64,000 nt of DNA, taken from positions 4,464,001 to 4,528,000 of the forward strand of contig NZ_CP042997.1 in the NCBI RefSeq assembly GCF_008087625.1, given 5' to 3'. This stretch comes from Aquisphaera giovannonii (GTDB lineage: Bacteria; Planctomycetota; Planctomycetia; Isosphaerales; Isosphaeraceae). A model generated the notes under the pieces. It was not told the DNA's origin. It did not search any database and saw only the letters and a list, made by a program, of their open reading frames with translations. The position numbers and the translations under genes are program-made. Of this stretch, positions 8,918-17,912 are shown in pieces. The number at the start of each line of letters is the position of its first letter. Within the stretch, counting starts at the first letter, position 1.

Positions 8918-10651
8918 ATGTATACCCTCGGGATCAACGCCGCCTACCACGACTCGTCCGCCTGCCTCGTCCGCGACGGCGTGGTGGTCGCCGCGTCGGA
9001 GGACGAGCGGTTCACGCACATCAAGCACGCCAAACGCCCTGTCCCCTTCTCGACGTGGGAGCTCCCGTTCCACGCGATCGACGACTGCCTGAAGCACGCG
9101 GGGATCACCCTGGCCGAGGTGGACCACGTCGCCTATTCGTACGACCCGCACCTGCTGCTAGGGAGGCACGCGAGAGACGCGACGATCACGCTGCCGCTCG
9201 AGCCCAGCGCGCATCCGAGGCCGGCGGAGTGGGAGGCGGCCTGGGATCCCCTCTTCCTCTCGTCGATCGTCAACGCGCCCCGGCAACTCGCCGACGGCGC
9301 CCCGCACCACCTGCGCGACCGGTTCCGGGGCGTCCGGCCCGATGGACCCTTCCGCTGGCACTTCGTCGCCCACCACCTGGCCCACGCGGCGAGCGCCTTC
9401 CACGTCTCGCCGTTCGAGGAGGCGGCGGTGATGACGCTCGACGGCCGCGGCGAGAAGGCGACCACGGGCTACGCCGTCGGCCGGGGGAGCGACCTCGAAT
9501 GGCTCGGCCAGGTCCACATGCCGCACTCGCTGGGCCTCCTGTATGAAGACGTGACCGACTACCTCGGCTTCCTCCGCTCGTCGGACGAGTACAAGGTGAT
9601 GGCGCTGGCCTCCTACGGGAAGCCGCGGTACGCGTCCGAGTTCCGCAAGATGATCCGGCTCGGCGACGGCGGGGACTACGCGATCGAGCCGACGCGACTG
9701 GAGGAGCGGTTCGGCCCGGCCCGCCGCCGCGGCGGCCCGCTCGAGGCCCGGCACTTCGACATCGCCCACTCGCTGCAGGCCGTCCTCGAGGAGACCGTCG
9801 TTGAGCTGTCGCGATGGCTGCACGCCGCCTCCGGCTGCGGGGATCTCTGCATGGCCGGCGGCGTCGCGCTGAACTGCGTGATGAACGCCCGCGTGCGCGA
9901 CCGCGGCCCGTTCCGGCGGGTCTGGATCCAGCCCGCGGCCGGCGACGCCGGTACTTCGCTGGGCGCGGCCGTCTGGGTGGACGCGAAGGAGCGGGGCGAC
10001 GGCACCCGGCCGTACACGATGGACCACGCCTACCTCGGCCCGAGCTACGGCGACGACGAGATCGAGGCCTTCCTCAAGTGGTCGAAGCTCCCCTATCGCC
10101 GCCTCCACGACGTCGCCGGGCAGACGGCGGAGATCCTCGCGCGAGACGAGGTCATCGGCTGGTTCCAGGGGCGCATGGAGTTCGGCCCCAGGGCCCTCGG
10201 CTCGCGGTCGATCCTGGCCTCCCCGATCCACCCGGAGATGCAGGCGAGGCTCAACGAGATCAAGGATCGCGAGGATTTCCGCCCGGTCGCCCCGGTCGTC
10301 CTGGAGGAGGCGGCGTCCGAGTGGTTCGACGGCGCCGGGGTCTCGCCCTTCATGCTGTTCATCCACGACGTGCGCCCGGACAAGGCCGACCGCATCCCGG
10401 CCGTCCGGCACACCGACGGCACGGCGCGGATCCAGACGGTGAACCGAGCCCAGCACCCGCTCTACTACGACCTGATCAAGGCCTTCGCCGCCCGCACGGG
10501 GGTCCCGGTGCTGGTCAACACGTCGTTCAACACCCGGGGCGAGCCGATCGTCTGCACCCCGAGGGACGCGGTCGAATCGTTCTGGACCTCGCCGCTGGAC
10601 GCGCTCGTGATCGGCTCGTTCCTGCTCGAGAAGCGGCGGACGGAGGCGTGA
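8918..10651 (+). CDS. NodU/CmcH-type carbamoyltransferase
   Basis: Transfers a carbamoyl group from carbamoyl phosphate, through carbamoyl-adenylate, to a hydroxyl group on a sugar or natural product. The N-terminal ASKHA-fold (Kae1-like) domain has LGINAAYHDSSACLV and ASEDERFTHIKH, then HHLAHAASAFHVSPF with the metal-binding His residues, and MAGGVALNC further on. The C-terminal YrdC-like-associated half has FQGRMEFGPRALGSRSIL and VLVNTSFNTRGEPIV, both diagnostic. Length 577 aa is normal. ATG 8918 with TGGAGA upstream is preferred; GTG 8915 is adjacent and would add one residue. Its place between a heptosyltransferase and a GT2 suggests that the glycan made by this operon is carbamoylated, as in NodU-modified Nod factors. 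The acceptor is inferred, not seen. Confidence 0.93.
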   Translation: MYTLGINAAYHDSSACLVRDGVVVAASEDERFTHIKHAKRPVPFSTWELPFHAIDDCLKHAGITLAEVDHVAYSYDPHLLLGRHARDATITLPLEPSAHPRPAEWEAAWDPLFLSSIVNAPRQLADGAPHHLRDRFRGVRPDGPFRWHFVAHHLAHAASAFHVSPFEEAAVMTLDGRGEKATTGYAVGRGSDLEWLGQVHMPHSLGLLYEDVTDYLGFLRSSDEYKVMALASYGKPRYASEFRKMIRLGDGGDYAIEPTRLEERFGPARRRGGPLEARHFDIAHSLQAVLEETVVELSRWLHAASGCGDLCMAGGVALNCVMNARVRDRGPFRRVWIQPAAGDAGTSLGAAVWVDAKERGDGTRPYTMDHAYLGPSYGDDEIEAFLKWSKLPYRRLHDVAGQTAEILARDEVIGWFQGRMEFGPRALGSRSILASPIHPEMQARLNEIKDREDFRPVAPVVLEEAASEWFDGAGVSPFMLFIHDVRPDKADRIPAVRHTDGTARIQTVNRAQHPLYYDLIKAFAARTGVPVLVNTSFNTRGEPIVCTPRDAVESFWTSPLDALVIGSFLLEKRRTEA

Positions 10652-10653
10652 TC

Positions 10654-11622
10654 ATGACCTTGCGAGCCACGATCGTGGTCCCCACCTACCGGAGGCCGGA
10701 CCTGCTGGACCGCTGCCTCCAGGCCCTCACCGCCCTGGACTTCGACCCGGCGGAGGGCGAGATCGTCGTGGCGGACGACGCCGGGAGCGAGGAGACGCGG
10801 ACGCAGGTCGAGGGGTGGGCACGCCGCTCGGCGATCCCGATCCGTTATGCGACGCCCGCCTCGGCCCACGGGCCTGCCGCGGCCCGGAACGCGGGATGGC
10901 GGGCGGGGCAGGGGGGCATCGTCGCCTTCACCGACGACGACTGCATCCCCGACCCGCGCTGGCTGGCGGAGGGCGTGGCCGCGATCGAAGCGGGCGCCGA
11001 CGCCGCCTCCGGTCGCGTCGTCGTCCCGCTCCCGGAGCGGCCGACGGACTACGAGCGCGACGCCGCCGGCCTCGCGCGGGCGGAGTTCGTGACCGCCAGC
11101 TGCTTCGTCCGGCGTGATGTCCTGGAGTCCGTGGGCGGCTTCGACGAACGGTACGCCCAGGCCTGGCGGGAGGACAGCGACCTCCAGTTCGCCCTCCTGG
11201 AGCGGGGGTGCCGCATCGACCGGGCCTCGCGGGCGGTCGTCGTCCATCCGGTCCGCCCGGCCCCGTGGGGGATCAGCCTCCGGCAGCAGCGCAAGAGCCT
11301 ATTCAACGCCCTCCTGTACAAGAAATTCCCGGATCGATACCGGCGGCAAATCCGGGCCTCGCCCCCCTGGGACTACTACGCGACCATCGGGGCGATGGCG
11401 ACGGCAGCAGCCGCGGCCTACTCCGGTTCCCCGCGGATCGCACTGGCGGCGGCCGCCATCTGGGCGGCACTCACCGTCCGGTTCTGCGCCCGCCGCCTGC
11501 GGCACGCGGCGACCGACCCTCGCCACGTGCTCGAGATGGCCGTGACCTCGGCCCTGATCCCGCCGCTCTCGGTGTTCTGGCGGCTGTACGGGGCGTTCAA
11601 GTTCCGCGTCCTCTTCCTGTGA
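10654..11622 (+). CDS. GT2 family glycosyltransferase with C-terminal membrane segments
   Basis: An inverting GT2 enzyme of 322 aa. Seen: IVVPTYRRPDLLDRCLQAL at the N-terminus, VADDAGSEE for nucleotide binding, AARNAGWRAGQGGIVAFTDDDCIPD with the metal-binding D-D-D, and the acceptor region GGFDERYAQAWREDSDLQFALL with E-D. After about residue 240 the protein has one or two hydrophobic stretches (AMATAAAAAYSG to AAAIWAALTV, and a C-terminal ALIPPLSVFW segment), suggesting membrane attachment. ATG 10654 lies three bases after the carbamoyltransferase stop; an in-frame GTG at 10648 is an alternative. Sugar donor unknown. It is related to the broken GT2 at the left edge only at family level. Confidence 0.88.
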   Translation: MTLRATIVVPTYRRPDLLDRCLQALTALDFDPAEGEIVVADDAGSEETRTQVEGWARRSAIPIRYATPASAHGPAAARNAGWRAGQGGIVAFTDDDCIPDPRWLAEGVAAIEAGADAASGRVVVPLPERPTDYERDAAGLARAEFVTASCFVRRDVLESVGGFDERYAQAWREDSDLQFALLERGCRIDRASRAVVVHPVRPAPWGISLRQQRKSLFNALLYKKFPDRYRRQIRASPPWDYYATIGAMATAAAAAYSGSPRIALAAAAIWAALTVRFCARRLRHAATDPRHVLEMAVTSALIPPLSVFWRLYGAFKFRVLFL

Positions 11623-11651
11623 TCGTGCCCTGCCCAGAAGGGAAGTGATCC

Positions 11652-12650
11652 ATGGACCTGCCGAGATTCCTCCAGGTCGAGCCCGTCGGCCAGTGCAACC
11701 TGCGCTGCCAGATGTGCTCGATCCAGTTCCGGCCGGACGGCCCGCCCCACGGCCCGCCGGCCTTCATGGATTTCGACGTGTTCACGCGGCTGCTCGACCA
11801 GTTCCCGGGCCTGGAGGAGCTCCAGCTCCAGGGCCTCGGGGAGCCGATGATGCACCCGCGGTTCTTCGACATGATCGAGCTCGCCGCCGGCCGGGGCATC
11901 CGGGTCAGCACCAACACCAACGCCACGTACCTGAACGAGAGTCGGGCCGAGCGGTGCGTCACGAGCGGGCTCGCGGAGATCCACATCTCGATCGACGGCG
12001 CCACCGCGGAGACCTACGAGGGCATCCGTGTCCGCGCCCACTTCGATCGGGTGATCGCCAACGTCGAGGAGCTGGTGGCGGCCCGCCGGCGGCTCCGCTC
12101 CGCGACGCCCCGCATCCGGATGGTGGTGGTGGCGATGCGGAAGAACCTCCGCGAGTTCCCCGACCTCGTCCGCCTGGCGCACCGGCTGGGGATCGACACG
12201 GTGTTCGTGCAACATCTCTGCCACGACTTCGGCGAGTCCAGCCTGCCGGCCTACTACCGCTCGATGAGAGACTTCGTCGACGCGGAGACGCTCACGCGAC
12301 TGACCCAGGACGAGGTCGGCCCGCACTTCGACGAGGCCCGTCGCGTGGCCGGCGAGCTGAGCGTGGACCTCCGCCTCCCCCGCACGCGGCCCCGCGCCCA
12401 CCCCCCGGGCACCCCGGGCCGTCGGCGTTGCGACTGGCCCTGGCGCGGGGCCTACGTCAGCTATCAGGGGCTCGCCATGCCCTGCTGCATGGTGTCCACG
12501 CCGGACCGGATCAACTTCGGCAGCATGGCCGAACGGGGAGTCGAGCCGATCTGGAACGGAGTCGAGTACGAGGCGTTCCGCGAGCAACTTTCTACCGAGA
12601 CACCGCCGGAAGTCTGCCGATCCTGCGCGATCTATTCCGGCACCTTCTGA
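11652..12650 (+). CDS. Radical SAM / SPASM-domain protein
   Basis: Radical SAM enzyme of 332 aa. The [4Fe-4S]-binding motif is C15-x3-C19-x2-C22 in GQCNLRCQMC, followed by GLGEPMMHPRFFDMI, the G-E motif that contacts SAM. A Cys-rich C-terminus (RRCDWPW, MPCCMV, EVCRSCAIY) looks like a SPASM or twitch domain able to hold an auxiliary cluster. Such proteins modify peptides, sugars or cofactors, and many sit in surface-polysaccharide operons. It is the last gene of the overlapping glycan run (29 bp after the GT2). A sugar-modifying step is the natural guess, but the target cannot be read. Radical SAM chemistry is certain from the motif; the substrate is open. Confidence 0.88.
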   Translation: MDLPRFLQVEPVGQCNLRCQMCSIQFRPDGPPHGPPAFMDFDVFTRLLDQFPGLEELQLQGLGEPMMHPRFFDMIELAAGRGIRVSTNTNATYLNESRAERCVTSGLAEIHISIDGATAETYEGIRVRAHFDRVIANVEELVAARRRLRSATPRIRMVVVAMRKNLREFPDLVRLAHRLGIDTVFVQHLCHDFGESSLPAYYRSMRDFVDAETLTRLTQDEVGPHFDEARRVAGELSVDLRLPRTRPRAHPPGTPGRRRCDWPWRGAYVSYQGLAMPCCMVSTPDRINFGSMAERGVEPIWNGVEYEAFREQLSTETPPEVCRSCAIYSGTF

Positions 12651-12738
12651 TCCGGGGTTCGTCCGGAGTCCCGGCTCGCCGCACGCCAGCTCCATCGCGC
12701 CAATCCCCCTGACAAGCACAGGACGCCGAGGAATCACC

Positions 12739-13125
12739 ATGACCTTCCGCGAGACTCTGGATCGTCACCTCCGAGCCATCCGCGATCGCGACCTCCCGGG
12801 CCTGCTGGAGACGGTCGCCCCGGATGAGCTGACTTTGATCACGTCCGACGGCCGGCTCGTCCGCTCGACGGGCGAGTTCGCCGAGATGCACCGGGGCTGG
12901 TTCGCGGAGAAGACCTGGACGCTCGACGCGGAGGTCGTGAGCGTGTTCGAGTCGCCCGAGCTCGCATCCGTGATCCTCCGCCTCGACTATCGAGACGACC
13001 CCGCGGGGCGCCCCCCGATCCGGGAGGCGAGCTACCTGTCCCTGGTCTTCGCCCTGCGCGAGGGGCGCTGGCTGATGGTCCAGGATCAGAACACGCCTAT
13101 CCGATCGCGGCCCGAGGCGGGCTGA
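12739..13125 (+). CDS. NTF2-like / SnoaL-type small protein
   Basis: A 128-residue protein with the cone-shaped NTF2-like pattern: an N-terminal helix pair (FRETLDRHLRAIRDRDLPGLLE), a short TSDGRLVRS hairpin, a conserved helix EFAEMHRGWFAEKTW, then alternating beta strands ending in REGRWLMVQDQNTP. DUF4440/SnoaL relatives include small enzymes, binding proteins and many with no known role. GAGGAA precedes the ATG. It lies 88 bp after the radical SAM gene and 254 bp before a stress-type SDR, so it could be the last gene of the glycan run or the first of the stress island. No catalytic residues can be assigned. Confidence 0.75.
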   Translation: MTFRETLDRHLRAIRDRDLPGLLETVAPDELTLITSDGRLVRSTGEFAEMHRGWFAEKTWTLDAEVVSVFESPELASVILRLDYRDDPAGRPPIREASYLSLVFALREGRWLMVQDQNTPIRSRPEAG

Positions 13126-13379
13126 AAAGGGTCGCCCGGGGCATCGGCTGAAAGATGAATTTTGCGAAGCATGCGACTCCAGGGATGCCCCGAACCCTCC
13201 GCGGACGGACGGCGGCATGCCCGTTGCGGACGTAGCCGGCCCTCTTCCGTCGATCGCGGCGCGGCTTCCGGGCGAGCACTTCGTCGCCGGGGATCGGTCC
13301 CATGCCCGCCGCGCCCCGCGTCCCGACGAGCCCCGCCACGTAACAGACCGCGTTCGCGAACAACAGCAGGGAGCCAGGC

Positions 13380-14252
13380 ATGCCGCAGGATCCGAGAGAA
13401 AAAGGCTCGAAGCCGCCCCATCCTTCCCAGCAGCAGGCGCCCCCGGGCCTGGAGTCCGAGATGGATCCGCCGCCGGATTACGGCGAGAAGAGCTACAAGG
13501 GCACGGGCAAGCTGGCGGGCAAGTCGGCGATCATCACCGGCGGCGACAGCGGCATCGGCCGGGCCGTGGCGCTGGCCTTCGCCCGCGAAGGGGCGGACGT
13601 CCTGATCTCCTACCTCAACGAGGAGTCGGACGCGAGGGAGACCGCCAGGATGGTGGAGGCCTCCGGCCGGAAGTGCATCGCGGTCGCCGGCGACATCCAG
13701 CAGGAAGGCCATTGTCGGGCCCTCGTCGAGCGGGCGGTGGAGGAGTTCGGCAAGGTCGACATCCTGGTCAACAACGCCGCCTACCAGATGACCCGCGAGT
13801 CCATCGAGGAGATCTCCACCGAGGAGTTCGATCGCACCCTCAAGACGAATCTCTACGCCATGTTCTGGCTGAGCAAGGCGGCAGTCCCGCACATGCCCGA
13901 GGGCGGGGCGATCATCAACACGACCTCGATCCAGGCCGACAACCCCAGCCCGCAGCTCCTGCCTTACGCGATGACGAAGGCGGGCATCCAGAACTTCACC
14001 GGCGGGTTGGCGCAGATGCTCGGTAAGAAGGGCATCCGGGTGAATTGCGTCGCGCCGGGCCCGATCTGGACGCCGCTGATCCCCGCGACCATGCCGGAGG
14101 AGAAGGTCAAGAACTTCGGCAAGGACGTGGCCCTGGGCCGACCCGGACAGCCGGCCGAGCTCGCCCCCGTCTACGTCCTGCTGGCGTCGGACGATTCCAG
14201 CTACATGGCCGGATCGACGATCGCCGTCACCGGCGGGAAGCCGCTGATCTGA
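13380..14252 (+). CDS. SDR family oxidoreductase, general stress protein 39 type
   Basis: A 290-residue classical SDR with the long N-terminal extension typical of the GSP39/YhxC/YdaD group: Pro/Gln-rich, then PPPDYGEKSYKGTGKL. The core shows IITGGDSGIGRAVAL for NAD(P), NNAAYQM, a catalytic Ser in NTTSIQA, and Y-x3-K in YAMTKAGI. It ends with the family tail GSTIAVTGGKPL. In Bacillus relatives are induced by general stress; substrates are unknown. GGGAG precedes the ATG. A zinc alcohol dehydrogenase follows 40 bp later on the same strand, an association often seen with Mn catalase and related stress genes. Confidence 0.9.
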   Translation: MPQDPREKGSKPPHPSQQQAPPGLESEMDPPPDYGEKSYKGTGKLAGKSAIITGGDSGIGRAVALAFAREGADVLISYLNEESDARETARMVEASGRKCIAVAGDIQQEGHCRALVERAVEEFGKVDILVNNAAYQMTRESIEEISTEEFDRTLKTNLYAMFWLSKAAVPHMPEGGAIINTTSIQADNPSPQLLPYAMTKAGIQNFTGGLAQMLGKKGIRVNCVAPGPIWTPLIPATMPEEKVKNFGKDVALGRPGQPAELAPVYVLLASDDSSYMAGSTIAVTGGKPLI

Positions 14253-14292
14253 ACCGGGCTCGACACTTCGACCCACCAGCCAGGAGCCGCGA

Positions 14293-15525
14293 ATGAAGGC
14301 CGTCGTCTTCCACGGGCTCGGGGACATCCGCCTCGATGATGTCCCCGAGCCGAAGATCGAGCAGCCCACCGACGCGATCGTGCGCCTCACTGCGAGCGCG
14401 ATCTGCGGCACGGACCTGCACATGATCCGCGGCACGATGCCGGGCATGGTCCCCGGCACGATCCTCGGGCACGAGGGCGTGGGCGTGGTCGAGGAGGTCG
14501 GCACCTCCGTCCTGGACATCAAGCCCGGCGACCGGGTGGTCGTGCCCTCGACCATCTGCTGCGGCCACTGCTCGTATTGCACCTCGGGATACCACTCCCA
14601 GTGCGACAATGCCAATCCCAACGGGAAGACCGCCGGGACCGCGTTCTTCGGCGGGCCGAGGACGACCGGCCCGATCGACGGGCTCCAGGCCGAGTACGCC
14701 CGCATCCCGCTCGCCGGTCCCTCGCTCGTCAAGCTCCCCGGCGGCCTGACCGACGACCAGGCCATCCTGATCTCCGACATCTTCCCGACCGGCTACTTCG
14801 GCGCGGACGTCGCCGAGATCAAGCCCGGGGACACGGTCTGCGTCTTCGGCTGCGGGCCGGTCGGACTGTTCGCCGTCGTCAGCGCCAGGATGCTCGGGGC
14901 GGGGCGGGTCTTCGCCGTCGACACGCTGCCCGACCGCCTGGCGAAGGCCCGCGAGCTCGGGGCGGAGACGATCGACTTCAACGCCGAGCATCCGGTCGAG
15001 AAGATGAAGGAGCTCACCGGCGGGGTCGGCGTGCTCCGCGCCATCGACGCGGTCGGCGTCGACGCCTATCGCCCCGAGGACGGCCCGGCCTACGCCGAGT
15101 CTCGGGCGATGAGGTCCCGCTTCAAGGAGGAGCAGAACGAGACCGAGATCGCCGGCTCCGGCGCGACCTGGGGGGGCCAGTGGGTGCCGGGCAATGCGCC
15201 ATCCCAGGTGACCACGTGGGCCGTCCAGGCGCTGGCCAAGGCCGGGACGCTCTCGATCATCGGGGGCTATCCCGAGACGATGACGCGCTTCCCCATCGGC
15301 AATGCCATGATGAAGAACCTGACGGTGCAGATGGGCAACTGCCCGCACCGGAAGTACATCCCGCGGCTCATCGAGGCGGTCGCCTCGGGCAAGGTCGATC
15401 CGCTGAAGGTGCTCACGGAGGTCGAGCCGATGACGGACGCCATCGAGGCGTACAAGGCATTCGACAGGCGGAAGTCCGGCTGGGTGAAGGTGGAGCTGAA
15501 GCCGGCGGCGACGGCGGCCCGCTGA
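14293..15525 (+). CDS. Zinc-dependent alcohol dehydrogenase (formaldehyde-dehydrogenase-like MDR)
   Basis: Medium-chain dehydrogenase of 410 aa that oxidises alcohols or aldehydes with NAD(P). Catalytic zinc ligands are visible: Cys38 in AICGTDLH, His60-Glu61 in LGHEGVG. The structural zinc loop is CCGHCSYCTSGYHSQC. The Rossmann domain has VCVFGCGPVGLFAVV. An insertion after DAVGVDAYRP, containing a charged stretch ending in NETEIAG, resembles glutathione-independent formaldehyde dehydrogenases and the larger threonine-dehydrogenase-like MDRs. AGGAG precedes the ATG. It lies in line with the GSP39-type SDR upstream and an MBL hydrolase downstream (42 bp), so one transcript is likely. Substrate unproven. 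Confidence 0.9.
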   Translation: MKAVVFHGLGDIRLDDVPEPKIEQPTDAIVRLTASAICGTDLHMIRGTMPGMVPGTILGHEGVGVVEEVGTSVLDIKPGDRVVVPSTICCGHCSYCTSGYHSQCDNANPNGKTAGTAFFGGPRTTGPIDGLQAEYARIPLAGPSLVKLPGGLTDDQAILISDIFPTGYFGADVAEIKPGDTVCVFGCGPVGLFAVVSARMLGAGRVFAVDTLPDRLAKARELGAETIDFNAEHPVEKMKELTGGVGVLRAIDAVGVDAYRPEDGPAYAESRAMRSRFKEEQNETEIAGSGATWGGQWVPGNAPSQVTTWAVQALAKAGTLSIIGGYPETMTRFPIGNAMMKNLTVQMGNCPHRKYIPRLIEAVASGKVDPLKVLTEVEPMTDAIEAYKAFDRRKSGWVKVELKPAATAAR

Positions 15526-15567
15526 TGGCCGCCCCGGCGATCGAGGGCCAGAACGGAGGGTTCATCC

Positions 15568-16539
15568 ATGGCGACGCATGCGAGGGCGATCGAGGCCGAG
15601 CCGACGCACGAGGGGGGCTGGCCGCGTGACGTCACCCGGGACGTGGCGTACCTGCGTACGGCCATCGTGAACGTGGTGTTCTTCGGCGCCGAGCGGGCCC
15701 GCGACTGGGTCCTGATCGACGCCGGCATCCCGGGATCGGCATGGACCATCCTGTCGGCGGCCGACCGTCGGTACGGGCCCGGGGCGAGGCCGTCGGCGAT
15801 CATCCTGACGCACGGGCATTTCGACCATGTCGGTGCACTCCACACCCTCGCGACCAGGTGGGATGTCCCGGTCTACGCGCACCCGCTGGAGCTCGCGTAC
15901 CTGACGGGGAGGTCCCCGTACCCGCCTCCCGACCCGTCCGTCGGCGGGGGCCTCATGGCCGCGGTCTCGTGGGCCTATCCCCGCGGCCCGATCGATCTCT
16001 CCGGCCGGGTCCGCCCGCTGCCGGAGGACGGCCTGGTCCCCGGGATGCCCGGCTGGCGATGGGTCGCCACGCCGGGGCACACGCCGGGTCATGTCTCCCT
16101 CTTCAGGGACGGCGACCGGACCCTCATCGCCGGGGACGCCTTCGTCACGGTCAAGCAGGAATCGGCGCTGGCGGTGATGAGCCAGGCGCCGGAGATCCAC
16201 GGCCCGCCGGCCTACTACACGCAGGACTGGCCCGCCGCGAGGCACTCGGTCCGGGTGCTGGACGGGCTGGCCCCGGAACGTGCGGTCACGGGCCATGGCG
16301 TCCCGCTCGGCGGACGACAACTCCGCGAGGGGCTCCACGCCCTGGCCGAGCACTTCGATGAGCTGGCGATCCCGCCTCGCGGGCGTTACGTCGGCTCCCC
16401 GGCGAGGGCCGATGCAAGGGGGACCGTCTCCGTCCCTCCCGACCCCACGAGCCCGTGGCCCCGCGTGATCGGCGGGTTCGCAATCGGGGCGGTCGTCGGG
16501 ACGATCCTCTCTTCGCCCCGGCTTCGCTCGCGTGGATGA
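15568..16539 (+). CDS. MBL-fold metallo-hydrolase with C-terminal membrane anchor
   Basis: Metallo-beta-lactamase-fold hydrolase of 323 aa. Seen: DAGIPGS, the metal-binding T-H-G-H-F-D-H motif at about residues 77-83, a second His in ATPGHTPGHVS, the bridging Asp in LIAGDAFV and a last His in VTGHGVPLGG. These complete a two-metal site. The C-terminus has a charged linker and then a hydrophobic stretch, VIGGFAIGAVVGTILSS (about residues 299-315), probably a tail anchor, ending in basic residues. GGAGGG precedes the ATG. The family covers hydrolases of thioesters, lactones and nucleic acids; nothing here points to one. It ends 42 bp before a convergent Tat-signal gene. Confidence 0.87.
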   Translation: MATHARAIEAEPTHEGGWPRDVTRDVAYLRTAIVNVVFFGAERARDWVLIDAGIPGSAWTILSAADRRYGPGARPSAIILTHGHFDHVGALHTLATRWDVPVYAHPLELAYLTGRSPYPPPDPSVGGGLMAAVSWAYPRGPIDLSGRVRPLPEDGLVPGMPGWRWVATPGHTPGHVSLFRDGDRTLIAGDAFVTVKQESALAVMSQAPEIHGPPAYYTQDWPAARHSVRVLDGLAPERAVTGHGVPLGGRQLREGLHALAEHFDELAIPPRGRYVGSPARADARGTVSVPPDPTSPWPRVIGGFAIGAVVGTILSSPRLRSRG

Positions 16540-16581
16540 TCGGCGCGCCGCGGGGCGACCCGCGGCGCGAATGGGCCCGGG

Positions 16582-16893
16582 CTACACTTCCGCGTAGAGG
16601 ATCGAGAACACGCCATCCGCGGAAGGTGCCAGCAAGACGCTCTTGCCCGCCCCGATGGCGTGCGCGGCCTCGTGGCGGACGAGGAGCCTCCGGCCGTCCA
16701 GAAGCTCGGCCTCGCCGAGGGACGGCCGGCCCTCGCGGCCGGGGCGGATCCCCCGCTCGCCGACCCGCCCGTAGACCGGGCCCGCGGGGAGCGGCCGAGC
16801 ATCGGCTTGCGCGACCCGGTGGGGGATGGCCACCCCCGACACCGCGACGGATGACGCGGTCAGGAAGGCGCGTCGGGTGATTGCGAAGCTCAT
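16582..16893 (-). CDS. Small Tat-exported protein of unknown function
   Basis: A 103-residue protein with a clear twin-arginine signal: ITRRAFLTASSVAVSG at residues 5-20, followed by a cleavage-like region near HRVAQADA. The mature part of about 70 residues has a basic, Gly/Arg-rich segment, then LGEAELLDGRRLLVRHE and a strand-rich end, KSVLLAPSADGVFSILYAEV. No known domain was recognised. Tat export implies folding or cofactor loading before export, so a small metal- or cofactor-binding protein is possible but unproven. It is transcribed away from the Mn catalase gene, the two starts being 177 bp apart. Confidence 0.65.
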   Translation of the reverse strand: MSFAITRRAFLTASSVAVSGVAIPHRVAQADARPLPAGPVYGRVGERGIRPGREGRPSLGEAELLDGRRLLVRHEAAHAIGAGKSVLLAPSADGVFSILYAEV

Positions 16894-17070
16894 CGTCGGG
16901 ATCTCCCGTGCTCGGGGTGCCGGGCGTCAGGCAATGCCCATGGACCATATAGAAATGCACATTCCTCGCCCCAAGCGGACAGCGAATGCCATGCCCGGTG
17001 CCGGATTTGCTACCCGCCAGGGTGCCATCGGTCCCGACGACGCAGGACATCAGTATCGAGGAACCAGCCC

Positions 17071-17802
17071 ATGTATCATCACATCAAGAAGCTCATGTAC
17101 ACGGTGCGGGTCGGCACCCCGGACCCCCGGTTTGGCCGGATGCTGCTGGAGCAGTTCGGCGGGGCCAACGGGGAGCTGGCGGCCGCCATGCAGTACTCGA
17201 TCCAGGGGATCAATTGCGATGACCCGGCGCGCAAGGACCTGCTGATGGACATCGGCACGGAGGAGCTGAGCCACCTGGAGGTGATCGGCACCCTCGCGCG
17301 GGCCCACCTCAGGCCGACGGGCTCCGCGCGAGAGGCCGCCGAGGCCGACCCGCTGATCGCCATCTGCGGGGGAGGGGGCGTGAACCTCTTCAACTCGCAA
17401 GGCAATCCCTGGACCGCCGATTATCTCAAGATCACCGGCGAGCTGGACGTGGACCTCCGGAGCAACATCGCCGCCGAGGCCCGCGCCAAGATCGTCTACG
17501 AGAGGCTCATCAACTTCACCGACGACGCGGGGACGAAGGAGGCGCTCCAGTTCCTGATGACCCGCGAGATCACCCACATGAAGGCGTTCATGGCCGCGCT
17601 CGACAGCATGGGCAAGCCGCCCCTGGAGGTGGGCAAGATCCCGCCGAGCCCGGGCGTGGTGGACCAGTTCTTCAACGATTCCACCGGCCAGGGGGACGCC
17701 GGCTCCGAATTCCGCGGCCCCTGGAACCAGGGCGGCAGCTGGCAGCTCGTCGAGTCCCCCGCCTTCAAGGAGCTCCGCGACAAGTCCGGGGCCAGGCAAT
17801 AG
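17071..17802 (+). CDS. Manganese catalase
   Basis: A non-haem catalase that converts hydrogen peroxide to water and oxygen at a dinuclear Mn centre in a four-helix bundle. Length 243 aa, of the shorter YjqC/CotJC type. Ligand candidates are Glu in the FGGANGELAAAMQYS helix, E-x2-H in GTEELSHLEVIG, Glu in AEARAKIVYERL, and E-x2-H in TREITHMKAF. The last lacks nothing expected for the family. GAGGAA precedes ATG 17071. It is convergent with the CBS-domain gene. The neighbours (GSP39-type SDR, Zn-ADH, CBS protein, molybdenum oxidoreductases) fit an oxidative or desiccation stress role, which is inference. Confidence 0.93.
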   Translation: MYHHIKKLMYTVRVGTPDPRFGRMLLEQFGGANGELAAAMQYSIQGINCDDPARKDLLMDIGTEELSHLEVIGTLARAHLRPTGSAREAAEADPLIAICGGGGVNLFNSQGNPWTADYLKITGELDVDLRSNIAAEARAKIVYERLINFTDDAGTKEALQFLMTREITHMKAFMAALDSMGKPPLEVGKIPPSPGVVDQFFNDSTGQGDAGSEFRGPWNQGGSWQLVESPAFKELRDKSGARQ

Positions 17803-17912
17803 CGGGCGGGGCGGGGCGTCACAACCGGCCACCACGGACCTTGGGGGGCCGTTGGAGCCTCCGGTCGACCTCGACGCGGCACGCATCCCGCGGCGAGGTC
17901 AGGCCCATGTCC

